Shown here one piece after another: positions 43,001 through 51,104 of a stretch of 57,407 nucleotides of DNA (position 1 is its first letter; each line of letters opens with the position of its first letter). The notes below the pieces were generated by a model. The model was given only the letters and a program-made list of their open reading frames with translations, was not told the origin of the DNA and ran no database searches. The DNA comes from Pseudoalteromonas rubra (GTDB taxonomy: Bacteria > Pseudomonadota > Gammaproteobacteria > Enterobacterales > Alteromonadaceae), in contig NZ_JXYA01000056.1 in the NCBI RefSeq assembly GCF_000967655.1, positions 1 to 57,407 on the forward strand. The letters run 5' to 3'. The translations under genes were made by a program, and so were the position numbers.

Positions 43001-44457
43001 GCTGCTTTTCTATGTTTTCATACGTAAAAATGTACTACCTTATAGCTGAATCTTTAATTGAGAGAGGCTTCAAGGTAAGAGCGAGTTATGTTTATTTGAA
43101 CTTTATTGTTACTTATATAGGCGTTATGGAGATTTTGCCATGGAATGGTTGTAGTGAAAGAATAAATAAATTGAAAGATGAATACAAAAAAAAGTATAGA
43201 TTTTATGACTGGTTGACTGAGATATTCAAGTTGCACGCAAAAGCTACGCAGGTGCATGATGAAGGGCTGTACCATCATCAAAGAGATATGTGGGAAGAGA
43301 AGAGTGAGCCCAAGGATGGTTTTGCTCAAAAGCTTCAAAATCGAATTAACAGTAAGCAGCTGACTGCCTGGCATCAGAGCCATGCAAAAAATACCAATAT
43401 CATCATGAACCTTTGGTATGCTCAGGCACTGGGTAAATTGACAGGTGTACATCAAGAAGAAGCAGGAACTGCTCACCTCAGGCAAGGCAAAGAGGAAGGT
43501 TCAACAGACACTTATGCCTGCTGGGATACAAGTGATATATCGGATAGGATTAGAACACTTAACAACTGTATTGATTCCATAGAAGTTGACAGAGTGCTCC
43601 CACAATACCAGAAAAATTTAGCTCTCTTGTATTGGCTAAAAGGGAGAAGAAATCTTCATTTGCATTTGTCTAAAGACAATAAATATACAGAGTTGCCAGT
43701 TTCCCTGCTAGATAGTATTCAGTATCTATATATGGCAATTGAAAAGTCAGAGCAACTTATAGGGTGTGGAAGTATTGATTCCTGGCCGCCTAGATCGCTT
43801 GTGTTGCATAATTTACTTGAAGCTCTATGTGAATCAGCTAAATTTTACAACTGTATTGTGGCAAAGGCTAAAGAGTTGGTTTCAAACAATCTTAGTGACG
43901 AGCTTTCAAATTGTGGCGGGATGGGAATTGGCAGCTTTGAAGGTTACATTGAAAAGCAGAAGGAGTATTTTGCATCTCAAGATAACGCCAACCCCTACGA
44001 GTTAATCATTAATGATATGCAGTTGGATATTCTAAACCAAGTTAGAAGTGATTTTTTTATTACTGAAGTAGGTTCAGGCTCTGCAAATAAAGAGCGTATT
44101 ACGCAGTTTATTCATAACACCAACATCAAAAAAATTAGATTTAAGCTCATAAAATCATTAGAAACAATGCTTAATGCAAGAGTACCCAGAAACTTCTTGG
44201 ATATTCGTTCTGTAAACATTTTATTGAAAAACACAAGCAGAGATCTTGAGAGCATAACAACGCGATATTCATCTTTCTACCATCAGCTCTTACAAGGGAA
44301 GTACTTCTTGTATGACGATTTTAAAGATCCTCAGTTTAAAATTGAGTGGATGTTTTTACACATTATCAAAAATAGTGGAAAAATTAACAGAGAAAAAGCG
44401 TATGGATTTAACGTCAAGGGTAATGATGGGCAAGAGCTGAGTGAGTACTTTTCATAG
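39961..44457 (+). CDS. Large P-loop NTPase, KAP-like, with helical-repeat tail
   Basis: A 1498-residue protein. Walker A GGYRGVGKS at residues 66-74, Walker B FVFVFDELDKLG near 309-320, and a sensor-like FIFIGDREIVDNY near 354-366. A membrane helix (SLILFLLCIPSILLFRV near 220-236) sits between Walker A and B, the mark of KAP NTPases. Residues 650-1450 look like helical (TPR-type) repeats with blocks such as RRNYMLAWRYYREALNV. Function unknown; large NTPases of this build are often phage-defence or signalling proteins. The gene is clearly AT-richer than its neighbours and stands alone, which suggests transfer. The ribosome site before ATG 39961 is poor. Confidence 0.8.
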   Translation: MRGESSGSSQKEEVTHQFPSFLFPIHEDSEFPKTISRFFVGRSSLRIDLLGALEQSEELGACYLVGGYRGVGKSQLVEKVLADYKSKVESHAGPVEHKDHNNTECKVEEAAGNSNEDEQDKAKSKLKEVVFATRQFISNIPKISIKIYNNHFKQFYTDVLSDHKRVIKLNVNLSDSKVLHFRGVMMDCISLMYDRVLSEQSYCARFSTRFMAVNFWQKVTSLILFLLCIPSILLFRVPNIASRINWFSKCKNLLMQADYEQELEMSSSLKSGMSNVANKAKYKRRRLSDRQVENKMLELLKIEKKRSTFVFVFDELDKLGDKNTEQPEGTKRDLIEDFLGRMKSILTCGYCRFIFIGDREIVDNYHSESGSKNALYEGVFDQIFYVPSLLSDYSDRRPNVLHSMVFEYTMNVLFGSKNMEGFYDKAGFSKPNHDTVISRSDEIQNKYIRWVFGWEEQGGKKKEIEGDDLIVYKNYQFILNRFIRFLTIHSWGNYRRLTVLLHQFLEQSTKENYKRHNKQSSVQHPKLNIENGRLKYLHLDKKEISRILLAANAYEMVSWEMEAKLGGNDDKLLISTINSVVDLFKFHELPFSGSYLDRTYEGIDIHAEPHLKNAIKDVIEHVNYSFIRKVRRGLFEYRFFNHHEEEIKYISKSVGAKASNYTFGLSSYDKVIQIYEAQRQWLDRSGIETSLQARADVDVILGDINTWERSYDKASSHYSNAEHLLKKVLREPKGETWRHDGGPSFSSHYMLIRVLLKKGLISEVRRNYMLAWRYYREALNVSCQSLGMPYRSTELKVIFKKLFKDGDIRHREVLVLSMLSLNSLSLKTNQTPRIEMEEVKRSLTWSNVNVGQGKYNGSLYLKSVDPDVIYQTLLVHYYSNNFVGVRDGVGEFVKKLIEENNGFSNCKKIEGIDFTTCLILLTWLQSNFIIKINDIVGEYVDGLTQRKGDYHDKNDWKEEFSERWDSYIEKIYSIIFPQCSEELIDGSVSFSDFLYKQSVCYQDLDSSKDSSVEGCFSMFSYVKMYYLIAESLIERGFKVRASYVYLNFIVTYIGVMEILPWNGCSERINKLKDEYKKKYRFYDWLTEIFKLHAKATQVHDEGLYHHQRDMWEEKSEPKDGFAQKLQNRINSKQLTAWHQSHAKNTNIIMNLWYAQALGKLTGVHQEEAGTAHLRQGKEEGSTDTYACWDTSDISDRIRTLNNCIDSIEVDRVLPQYQKNLALLYWLKGRRNLHLHLSKDNKYTELPVSLLDSIQYLYMAIEKSEQLIGCGSIDSWPPRSLVLHNLLEALCESAKFYNCIVAKAKELVSNNLSDELSNCGGMGIGSFEGYIEKQKEYFASQDNANPYELIINDMQLDILNQVRSDFFITEVGSGSANKERITQFIHNTNIKKIRFKLIKSLETMLNARVPRNFLDIRSVNILLKNTSRDLESITTRYSSFYHQLLQGKYFLYDDFKDPQFKIEWMFLHIIKNSGKINREKAYGFNVKGNDGQELSEYFS

Positions 44458-44687
44458 CGTTAGGCGATTATCAGCTTGCTGGCTTGCCCAAAGTGAACAG
44501 GTTACGGTCAAAACTGTCATTTGGACATGGAAAATTAAGGCTTACACGCTTTGGTATAGATGATTGCCTTTGCTCAAATCAACGTATGAGCAACACTCAT
44601 GTTACCGCCAATAATTCGGTCACTGGCATATGGCTAGCTTCATGGCTAGTTAGCCACTTTATTGTATAATTTAGTAAACACCCTTGA

Positions 44688-46631
44688 ATGACCCGGGTTA
44701 TGTATAAAAAAGCCTTTCTCGCGCTGAGCTTATTTTTTGTTTCTATGCTGATAGTGGCAACGCTGGATACCTTTTGGTTGCACGGTGCCAAAATGCAGCG
44801 CCCAGCTCAAGCACCCTTAGTAATACCGCCCGAAGATCAGTTAAAGCAGCGAGACCCATCGCATCCGCTGCTCGATATGTATGCACTGGCCGCACAGTCG
44901 CCGCAGGCGGCATTATCGCAACTGGCTCGGTGGCAACAAGACAACCCTGATTTAAAGCCAATCGAAACCGTGTATGTGCTGTGGACTGCCAGACGCGCCG
45001 CGAGCGACGATGACGAACGCGCTGCGTTAGATAAGCAGCTCTCTGAATTGGCACAAAAAAATCAGCTACACTGGTTGCAGGCTTGGGTTGCACAAGCCCG
45101 GACAAAGGTTGCGCTGCGCACAGGCGACCTGGAAGCGGCGCGCACTGCCATTGTGGAAGGGGCGACGATTGCGCAAAAACACCATGTCGGGTTTCTTTTA
45201 ACAGAGCTTTATAACACGGCTGGTGTGGTTTTTAACGCAACCAATGAGCTGGTTAAGGCGCAGCAGTATTTTCTGAAAGGGATAAAGCAGGTTGAAGCGT
45301 GGCCCGATGACCGCCTGCATGCGCTGTTGCACAATAATCTTGGGCTTTTGTATGTGCACCTGGAGCAATGGCAAAGCGCATTAAAGTACCTGAGTGAGGC
45401 CGAAACACTTTACGGCCGTTATGCCGGTGCCACCCCTGAGTACATGTCTATGATCTTGCTGAACCAGTCTTTTGCACATAACCGCGCCGGGCAAGTCAGC
45501 CAGTCCAGAGAGAAATTCGAACAGGCGCTCAGCTATCTGGATGAGGATACCGGGGGTTTCTATCGAATTGTGGCACTTAAAAATGAAGCCAGGTTGCTTA
45601 ATCTGGAAAAAGACCTTGATGGCGCGACACAAAAAGCCACCCGCTGCATCAATATGACCAGCGCAGAACACTATCCTATGCAGCACGGGATCTGCTGGCT
45701 GGAGCTGGGCTTTGCGCATTATGCTGGCGGAAAAATTGATGCTGCGCAATCGGCAACCCAGTCGGCCGTGGCGGTATTTAGCCAGCTTAATCACACCCGC
45801 TGGCTGCTCAAAAGTCGGCTTTTTCTGGCACAAGTACTGGAAAGCCATGGCCAGGCAGCAGCGGCACTGGCACTGCTGAAAGAGGTCAGGGTAGAGGAAA
45901 AAGCCATGATCATGAATGAGCTGGTTGCGCTGGATACCGCCCTGGAAGTGCAGCAAATTGCTCAGGAGCGTGACCTGTTAAGTGCTCAAAGCCGGTTATC
46001 TAACCTTGAACTATTGCTTGATAAACAGCGCTTCAGGCTGTTGGTGTTGTGGCTGATCCTGGCATTCACTGGCGCCGGGTGGCTGGCACTGCGGGCCAGA
46101 GCTGTGAGCAAAGACAACCGCCGCTTGTACGATTTGAGCTTTGTTGATCCGCTCACCAAGGCGGCCAACCGGCGTTTGTATCAGCAGGAAATGACAAAGC
46201 CGAAAAGGTTGCGCACCGATGCGTTATACCGGCTGGTGGTGATCGACCTGGACCACTTTAAACAGATCAACGACAGTTATGGCCATGACAAGGGAGATGG
46301 GGTGCTGGCCGAGGCGGCAACCCGACTGCAAAAGTTTGTTGCCGATGATGAGTTGTTTGTCCGCTGGGGCGGTGAAGAATTCCTGATGGTGGCAAAAGAG
46401 CGTGATGATTTTCAGGCATTTAGCCAAAACATGGTCAATGCACTAAGAGACGCCCCGTTTAAACTGGGAGACACCACACTGCGTGTGACCGCCTCGTTTG
46501 GTGTCAGCCATGCGATGAATGTACAGCAGCTGGGCACATCGGACGCAGCATTTAAATGTGCCGATCAGTGCCTGTACCAGGCTAAAAGCAATGGCCGGGA
46601 TCAGGTAGTAATGCCCGAAGCAACCCACTAA
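44688..46631 (+). CDS. Diguanylate cyclase with TPR sensor region
   Basis: A 647-residue membrane protein. An N-terminal helix (residues 8-28), then a periplasmic TPR-type helical domain (about 60-400; TGDLEAARTAIVEGATIAQK, LHNNLGLLYVHLEQWQSALK), a second membrane helix near 446-466 (LLVLWLILAFTGAGWLALRA), and a GGDEF domain with LYDLSFVDPLTKAANRRLYQ and the active motif RWGGEEF. The catalytic motif is intact, so it should make cyclic di-GMP in response to a periplasmic cue. No inhibitory RxxD site was looked for in detail. ATGs at 44688 and 44700 are both possible. Confidence 0.9.
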   Translation: MTRVMYKKAFLALSLFFVSMLIVATLDTFWLHGAKMQRPAQAPLVIPPEDQLKQRDPSHPLLDMYALAAQSPQAALSQLARWQQDNPDLKPIETVYVLWTARRAASDDDERAALDKQLSELAQKNQLHWLQAWVAQARTKVALRTGDLEAARTAIVEGATIAQKHHVGFLLTELYNTAGVVFNATNELVKAQQYFLKGIKQVEAWPDDRLHALLHNNLGLLYVHLEQWQSALKYLSEAETLYGRYAGATPEYMSMILLNQSFAHNRAGQVSQSREKFEQALSYLDEDTGGFYRIVALKNEARLLNLEKDLDGATQKATRCINMTSAEHYPMQHGICWLELGFAHYAGGKIDAAQSATQSAVAVFSQLNHTRWLLKSRLFLAQVLESHGQAAAALALLKEVRVEEKAMIMNELVALDTALEVQQIAQERDLLSAQSRLSNLELLLDKQRFRLLVLWLILAFTGAGWLALRARAVSKDNRRLYDLSFVDPLTKAANRRLYQQEMTKPKRLRTDALYRLVVIDLDHFKQINDSYGHDKGDGVLAEAATRLQKFVADDELFVRWGGEEFLMVAKERDDFQAFSQNMVNALRDAPFKLGDTTLRVTASFGVSHAMNVQQLGTSDAAFKCADQCLYQAKSNGRDQVVMPEATH

Positions 46632-46752
46632 CAGGGCACTGGATGTAAAGGTTATGTCACAAAAAAATCATCTTCTGTAAAGAAATTTTGAGCAGTTTTT
46701 GTTCCAATTTAATGAATATCAAGGATACAATGCAGGTACTTAAGGAGAAAGT

Positions 46753-47652
46753 ATGCTGCAAAACACCCTACGCCACAAAATAAAGAAACGCTCAATCATG
46801 CTGCTGGTCTATCCCTGCCTGGTTTTTTTCTGGCTGGTAAGCCTTGGCCCGGAGTTAGCCCTGAGCAATTTTCATAAGCAAATACAGATTGCCCTGACCA
46901 TGGTGTTCGGCTCCTTTATTGCCGGCGGTACGGCGCTGGGCGGCGGCGCGGTCGCGTTTCCGGTGATGACCAAAGTACTGGCGATAGAACCTGCCACCGC
47001 CAAAGTGTTTTCACTGGGTATTCAATCTTTTGGCATGGTTGCTGCCACACTGACCATTTTGTTTTTTAAAATCCGTTTTTATCATCGAGTCGTATTTAAC
47101 GCATTAACCGGCGCAATCCCGGGAGTGATCGTCTCCTTGCTCTGGTTAAGTGATCTGCTGCCAAGGCTGGCGATTAAATCATTATTCAGTGTCCTTTTGG
47201 TGTTGTTTGCCATCACTTTGATAAAGCAGCTCAGAGTGGGGATCCAGTCTCATATCCACGAATGTTCAACCGACTACCGGGCCATTCCTTTGGTGGGCTT
47301 TATTGGCGGGCTGGCCAGCGGCCTGGTTGGCTCAGGAGCCGATATCTTTATCTTTGCCTATCTCGTTTTAATGCTGAAAAAAGACATCAAAGTCGCGACC
47401 GCAACCAGCGTGATCATCATGGCCGTCACCTCAGTGGTGGGCACTTTTACCAATATTGCGTTGCTACACACATTAACCCCCGACATTCAGTTGATGGTGC
47501 ACGCCGCAATCCCCGTCGTGATCATCGGCGCGCCACTCGGCGCCCTGGTATGTGCAAAACTACCAGAGCGCGGCGTGGTTAATATGCTTCTGACACTCAT
47601 CGCACTGGAAACCGGCTTTACCACCTACGAGTGTGTACGGCTCTACTTATAG
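46753..47652 (+). CDS. TauE/SafE-family membrane exporter
   Basis: A 299-residue membrane protein with about eight hydrophobic segments and the paired repeat seen in TauE/SafE (anion or sulfite/organosulfonate exporters): FGSFIAGGTALGGGAVAFPV in the first half and FIGGLASGLVGSGADIFIFA in the second. AAGGAG lies just before the ATG. It has its own promoter region. Substrate unknown; there is no sulfur-metabolism gene nearby to suggest it. Confidence 0.85.
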   Translation: MLQNTLRHKIKKRSIMLLVYPCLVFFWLVSLGPELALSNFHKQIQIALTMVFGSFIAGGTALGGGAVAFPVMTKVLAIEPATAKVFSLGIQSFGMVAATLTILFFKIRFYHRVVFNALTGAIPGVIVSLLWLSDLLPRLAIKSLFSVLLVLFAITLIKQLRVGIQSHIHECSTDYRAIPLVGFIGGLASGLVGSGADIFIFAYLVLMLKKDIKVATATSVIIMAVTSVVGTFTNIALLHTLTPDIQLMVHAAIPVVIIGAPLGALVCAKLPERGVVNMLLTLIALETGFTTYECVRLYL

Positions 47653-47918
47653 AGCCCAAATCCATACCGAGTCGGTTTGTAGTGGCATAGTGATTTTGGC
47701 CACCTAAAATATCGAGTCATAAATAATATTCCTTTAATCTATATACTGTGGCAGAGGATAGAGACAAAGCTTACTGTGTCTTCTCAGGAGCAATACTAGC
47801 TGTAAAACGCCTTTGTAAAATGATAGCTGCCTTATGTTTACACCTCATCTCCAACATACCTTCGCATCAATTAACGCGAAATACCGCATGAAGAATGATT
47901 AAATCATGCTTTTATCGT

Positions 47919-47947
47919 TTGACATAATAGGCATTGCATGTGATTAT
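47919..47947 (+). promoter_or_regulatory. Sigma-70-like promoter of the five-gene export operon
   Basis: TTGACA at 47919-47924 (perfect -35) is followed after 17 bases by GATTAT at 47942-47947 (-10, four of six matches) with the extended TGT just before it. It lies about 70 bases before the first gene of the operon. The rest of the 47653-48015 gap (363 bases) is AT-rich with no ORF that I credit. Predicted by eye only. Confidence 0.5.
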
Positions 47948-48015
47948 TAATCGTTTTAACCTGTTTTTATTTATATAATTCAAATAGTGAAGGATACTTT
48001 GCTCTATCTACAATT

Positions 48016-50124
48016 ATGGATGATTTGATCTGGCCGTTGTCAAATTTACATGTCGCCGCCTCTTTTTTAGCAAGTGATATTAGGGGTACTAGCGCATGCC
48101 CAGAATTTGCCTCAGCAACGAAAAATGCAAATAGGAGTGATGTAAACCTTGATGATTGGTTCGAGCAAGTTGCCAACTGCTCAGGTGTTGACATTCAAAG
48201 CAATACATCAAACTATCCCGATGTAATTAAAATGTTAAAGTGTTGCGGCCCGTGTATTTTGATGATGCCAGATAATGGCTTTATCGTATTGCTTAAAACT
48301 AAACGCCAAAATGCGGTAATACTAAATTACAAGCAACAATTTAGCCTGCTGCCTTTAACAAAGCTCAAAGATATACTCACAAAAGAGCATGTTCTCCCCT
48401 TAAGGCAATCATTGTCAGAGCAACTTTTACCATTGGGGCTACCTACTAAGCAGCATGAAAAAGTACTTGAGTCATTGCTAATCGAAAAATTATCAAATAC
48501 ACCCGTTATACAAGCGTGGATATTTCACCCTGCTGCATATGACAACATATTTGCACAATTCAAGCAGGCAAAGTTTTTAAAAGGTCTAATGCTGAGTATT
48601 GGCGCTGCTTTATTATTTCAAATAATGTTGATTATAAGTTGGTATGTGATCGGACTCGGTGTTTTTGAAACAAATGATCATGACAGTGTATTCTCACTTT
48701 GGGCTTTACTGCTGTTCAGTGCCATTCCTTTTTACTATTTAAGCCTGAAGATTAAAAATAGGCTGTCGCTTGATTTTGGCGCAGAACTTCGTAAACAGCT
48801 ATTGCAGGGGATCTTAAAACTAAAGCCCAATGACGTTCGCCGTCACAGTAGTGGCCATTTTATGGGTCAAGTGATGGACATTGATTTACTCGAAGCGCAA
48901 AGCTTTGGCATGTCATTTATTGCTATCACCGCGTTAACTCAAGTGTTTTTAGCAGGTATCATCTTGGCAGTCGCAGGGGTAAGTTGGTCACATTCAATAC
49001 TGTTAACTACGCTGCTAATATTGATAGGCATGTTAAGTTTGAAATACTATCGAGAGATTAAACGCTGGCTTGCCTTTGATTTACAATTAAATTGTAAACT
49101 ATCTGAGCAATTGGTAGGTCACCGGACTCGATTTATTCAAGAAATGCCCGAGCAACGACACTTAGTAGAAGATGAAGACCTGAGCAACTATACAAAACTT
49201 TGCGAGCAGCTCGACAAATGGGGAGCGGTATTAACGACATTTGCTGGCCGAAGAGTTTGGCTGTTTTTGTCGTTGCTTCTGCTCATGCCTGAACTGACAA
49301 GTGATAATGTAGATGTTGCGAGTTTGTCAGTCTGTATTGGAGCTATTTTACTCGCGGCTATTTCTCTTGAGCAATTTGCCAATAGTGTAAAATATTTGCT
49401 CGAAGCAAGATGTGCTTGGGTAAACTTACGGCCTATGTATGAAGGCGCAGCCGAAACCTGCGCAAACTCAACTCAATCTCAAGCAAGCTTTACTCATGCA
49501 GACTCAAAAGGCGCAGAATATCCGACTATACAAGCTCGTGAATTACACTTTTCATTCAATAAGCGCAAAATATTGGATGGCTGTGACTTTAGTATCAACG
49601 CAAAAGATAAAATGTTGCTAGAAGGTAACTCAGGTGCCGGTAAGTCTACCCTAGGTAATGTAATCGCGGGCGCATATATGCCGCAACAAGGTGAACTCTC
49701 ATTAAACGGTACGTCTTTCAAAGCAGTTTACAATGAGCTATGGCGTAAAAAGATTGTCATGGCCCCACAATTTCACGACAACTATCTGTTTTCGCAAACA
49801 TTGGCTTTCAATCTACTAATGGGACGTTGTTGGCCGCCAAGTGAAGCTGACTTAATTGATGCTCAAACGGTTTGCAACGAGCTAGGCCTTGGCAAGCTAA
49901 TTAATAAAATGCCTGCGGGGTTGCACCAAATGGTTGGTGAAGGAGGCTGGAATTTATCTCATGGAGAGCAAAGTCGTGTGTTTATCGCCAGAGCACTCCT
50001 TCAGCGAGCGGATTTAATCATTTTAGATGAAAGCTTTAGCTCGCTAGACCCCAAAACATTCAATATTGCATTGCCTTGTGTACTAAAGCGAAGCAACGCA
50101 TTGCTAATTATCGCCCATCCTTAA
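48016..50124 (+). CDS. ABC exporter with degenerate C39-like domain
   Basis: A 702-residue export ABC protein. Residues 1-170 have the length and order of a C39 peptidase domain but lack the catalytic Cys, His and Asp (the position of DCG is filled by an LHVAASFLA-type segment, and GFIVLL stands where HFVVL is expected), so it is a C39-like domain as in HlyB transporters. Six membrane helices lie near 190-455. The ATPase has GNSGAGKST (near 535-543), NLSHGEQSR (signature, near 646; SHGE for SGGQ), LIILDESFSSLD (near 667) and a final His. It is the first gene of a five-gene operon. A good ribosome site is not seen at this ATG. Confidence 0.82.
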   Translation: MDDLIWPLSNLHVAASFLASDIRGTSACPEFASATKNANRSDVNLDDWFEQVANCSGVDIQSNTSNYPDVIKMLKCCGPCILMMPDNGFIVLLKTKRQNAVILNYKQQFSLLPLTKLKDILTKEHVLPLRQSLSEQLLPLGLPTKQHEKVLESLLIEKLSNTPVIQAWIFHPAAYDNIFAQFKQAKFLKGLMLSIGAALLFQIMLIISWYVIGLGVFETNDHDSVFSLWALLLFSAIPFYYLSLKIKNRLSLDFGAELRKQLLQGILKLKPNDVRRHSSGHFMGQVMDIDLLEAQSFGMSFIAITALTQVFLAGIILAVAGVSWSHSILLTTLLILIGMLSLKYYREIKRWLAFDLQLNCKLSEQLVGHRTRFIQEMPEQRHLVEDEDLSNYTKLCEQLDKWGAVLTTFAGRRVWLFLSLLLLMPELTSDNVDVASLSVCIGAILLAAISLEQFANSVKYLLEARCAWVNLRPMYEGAAETCANSTQSQASFTHADSKGAEYPTIQARELHFSFNKRKILDGCDFSINAKDKMLLEGNSGAGKSTLGNVIAGAYMPQQGELSLNGTSFKAVYNELWRKKIVMAPQFHDNYLFSQTLAFNLLMGRCWPPSEADLIDAQTVCNELGLGKLINKMPAGLHQMVGEGGWNLSHGEQSRVFIARALLQRADLIILDESFSSLDPKTFNIALPCVLKRSNALLIIAHP

Positions 50125-50139
50125 AGGAAATAAACAACT

Positions 50140-51090
50140 ATGGCTCACACTTCTGATACACCTAAAAATGAGTCTCCTGATAAGGCTAGTTTACCTAAGC
50201 CTATGATGAAATTTTGGCAGCGGATAAAAAACCATATCTCGCTAAAAATGCCTGCGAAGGTTGCTTTGGTCTTATTAGCGTTAGTGTTGCTTATTGTGCT
50301 TTGGAAACGTGCCATTGTTTACATTGAGGCGGGGGAAGGGGGGGTGTTATATCGCCCATTTGATGGCGGGGTAGTAACCGATCATATCTTAACTGAAGGG
50401 ATACACTTTCTGTTTCCTCTCAATTATGCGGCAATTTACGATACCCGAGTGCAAATCATTCGCCATGAATTTGATGTACTAACAAATCGAGGCTTGCCCG
50501 TTACGCTCAAGGTTGCTGTACGTTATCGACCAATCTTTGAATTACTTGGTGTATTGCACCAAAAGGTAGGACCAGATTATCCAAATAGAATTATATTACC
50601 GCAAATAGAGTCGGTTTTACGTAAGGGCTTGGGTAACCATACGCCAGAGGAAATATATACCAACAAAGGTATGTTGCTTAGTAAGTTAATCGCACGAGCA
50701 ATAGAAGAAGTGGGTAGAAAGTTTGTCATTGTTGATGACATCGTCATACGCAGTGTTTCTCTGCCTTCAGGCGTTCGCACTGCAATAGAAGAAAAGCTCG
50801 TAGAAGAGCAACACTTCTTAGCCTACACATTTAAATTAAAAGCAGAGCAACAAGAAGCGGAGCGCAAACGTATTGAAGCCGCTGGTATACAAGACTACGC
50901 AGAGAAAATAAACGCCACTATGAGCGATAGGGTTTTGCGTTGGCATGGTATTCAAGCAACGAAAGATCTTGCGTCATCGGATAATGCAAAAGTGGTGATC
51001 ATCGGCGGACAAAAAGACGGCTTGCCTTTGATGCTCAACGCTGGAGATTGGGCGGATAACTCTGAACCAGAGCGACAAGACAAACAATAG
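50140..51090 (+). CDS. SPFH/Band 7 (prohibitin-like) membrane protein
   Basis: A 316-residue protein. A basic N-terminus leads to a membrane helix (KVALVLLALVLLIVLWKRAI, near 40-59), then the prohibitin/Band 7 domain (VYIEAGEGGVLYRPFDGGVV, GIHFLFPLNYAAIYDTRVQI, TLKVAVRYRP, RIILPQIESVLRK) and an Ala/Glu/Lys helix (FKLKAEQQEAERKRIEAAGI) that normally forms the coiled-coil belt of SPFH rings. SPFH proteins build large membrane cages that house proteases or transporters. AAAGGAAA precedes the ATG, 15 bases after the ABC gene, which suggests assembly around the exporters. Confidence 0.88.
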   Translation: MAHTSDTPKNESPDKASLPKPMMKFWQRIKNHISLKMPAKVALVLLALVLLIVLWKRAIVYIEAGEGGVLYRPFDGGVVTDHILTEGIHFLFPLNYAAIYDTRVQIIRHEFDVLTNRGLPVTLKVAVRYRPIFELLGVLHQKVGPDYPNRIILPQIESVLRKGLGNHTPEEIYTNKGMLLSKLIARAIEEVGRKFVIVDDIVIRSVSLPSGVRTAIEEKLVEEQHFLAYTFKLKAEQQEAERKRIEAAGIQDYAEKINATMSDRVLRWHGIQATKDLASSDNAKVVIIGGQKDGLPLMLNAGDWADNSEPERQDKQ

Positions 51091-51104
51091 CAAAGGCTGA
51101 AAAA

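Noticed and set aside
44456..44470. GCGTTAGGC after the NTPase as a second attC site
   Set aside because: Only the core triplet is present; there is no complementary left arm or inner repeat within 120 bases.
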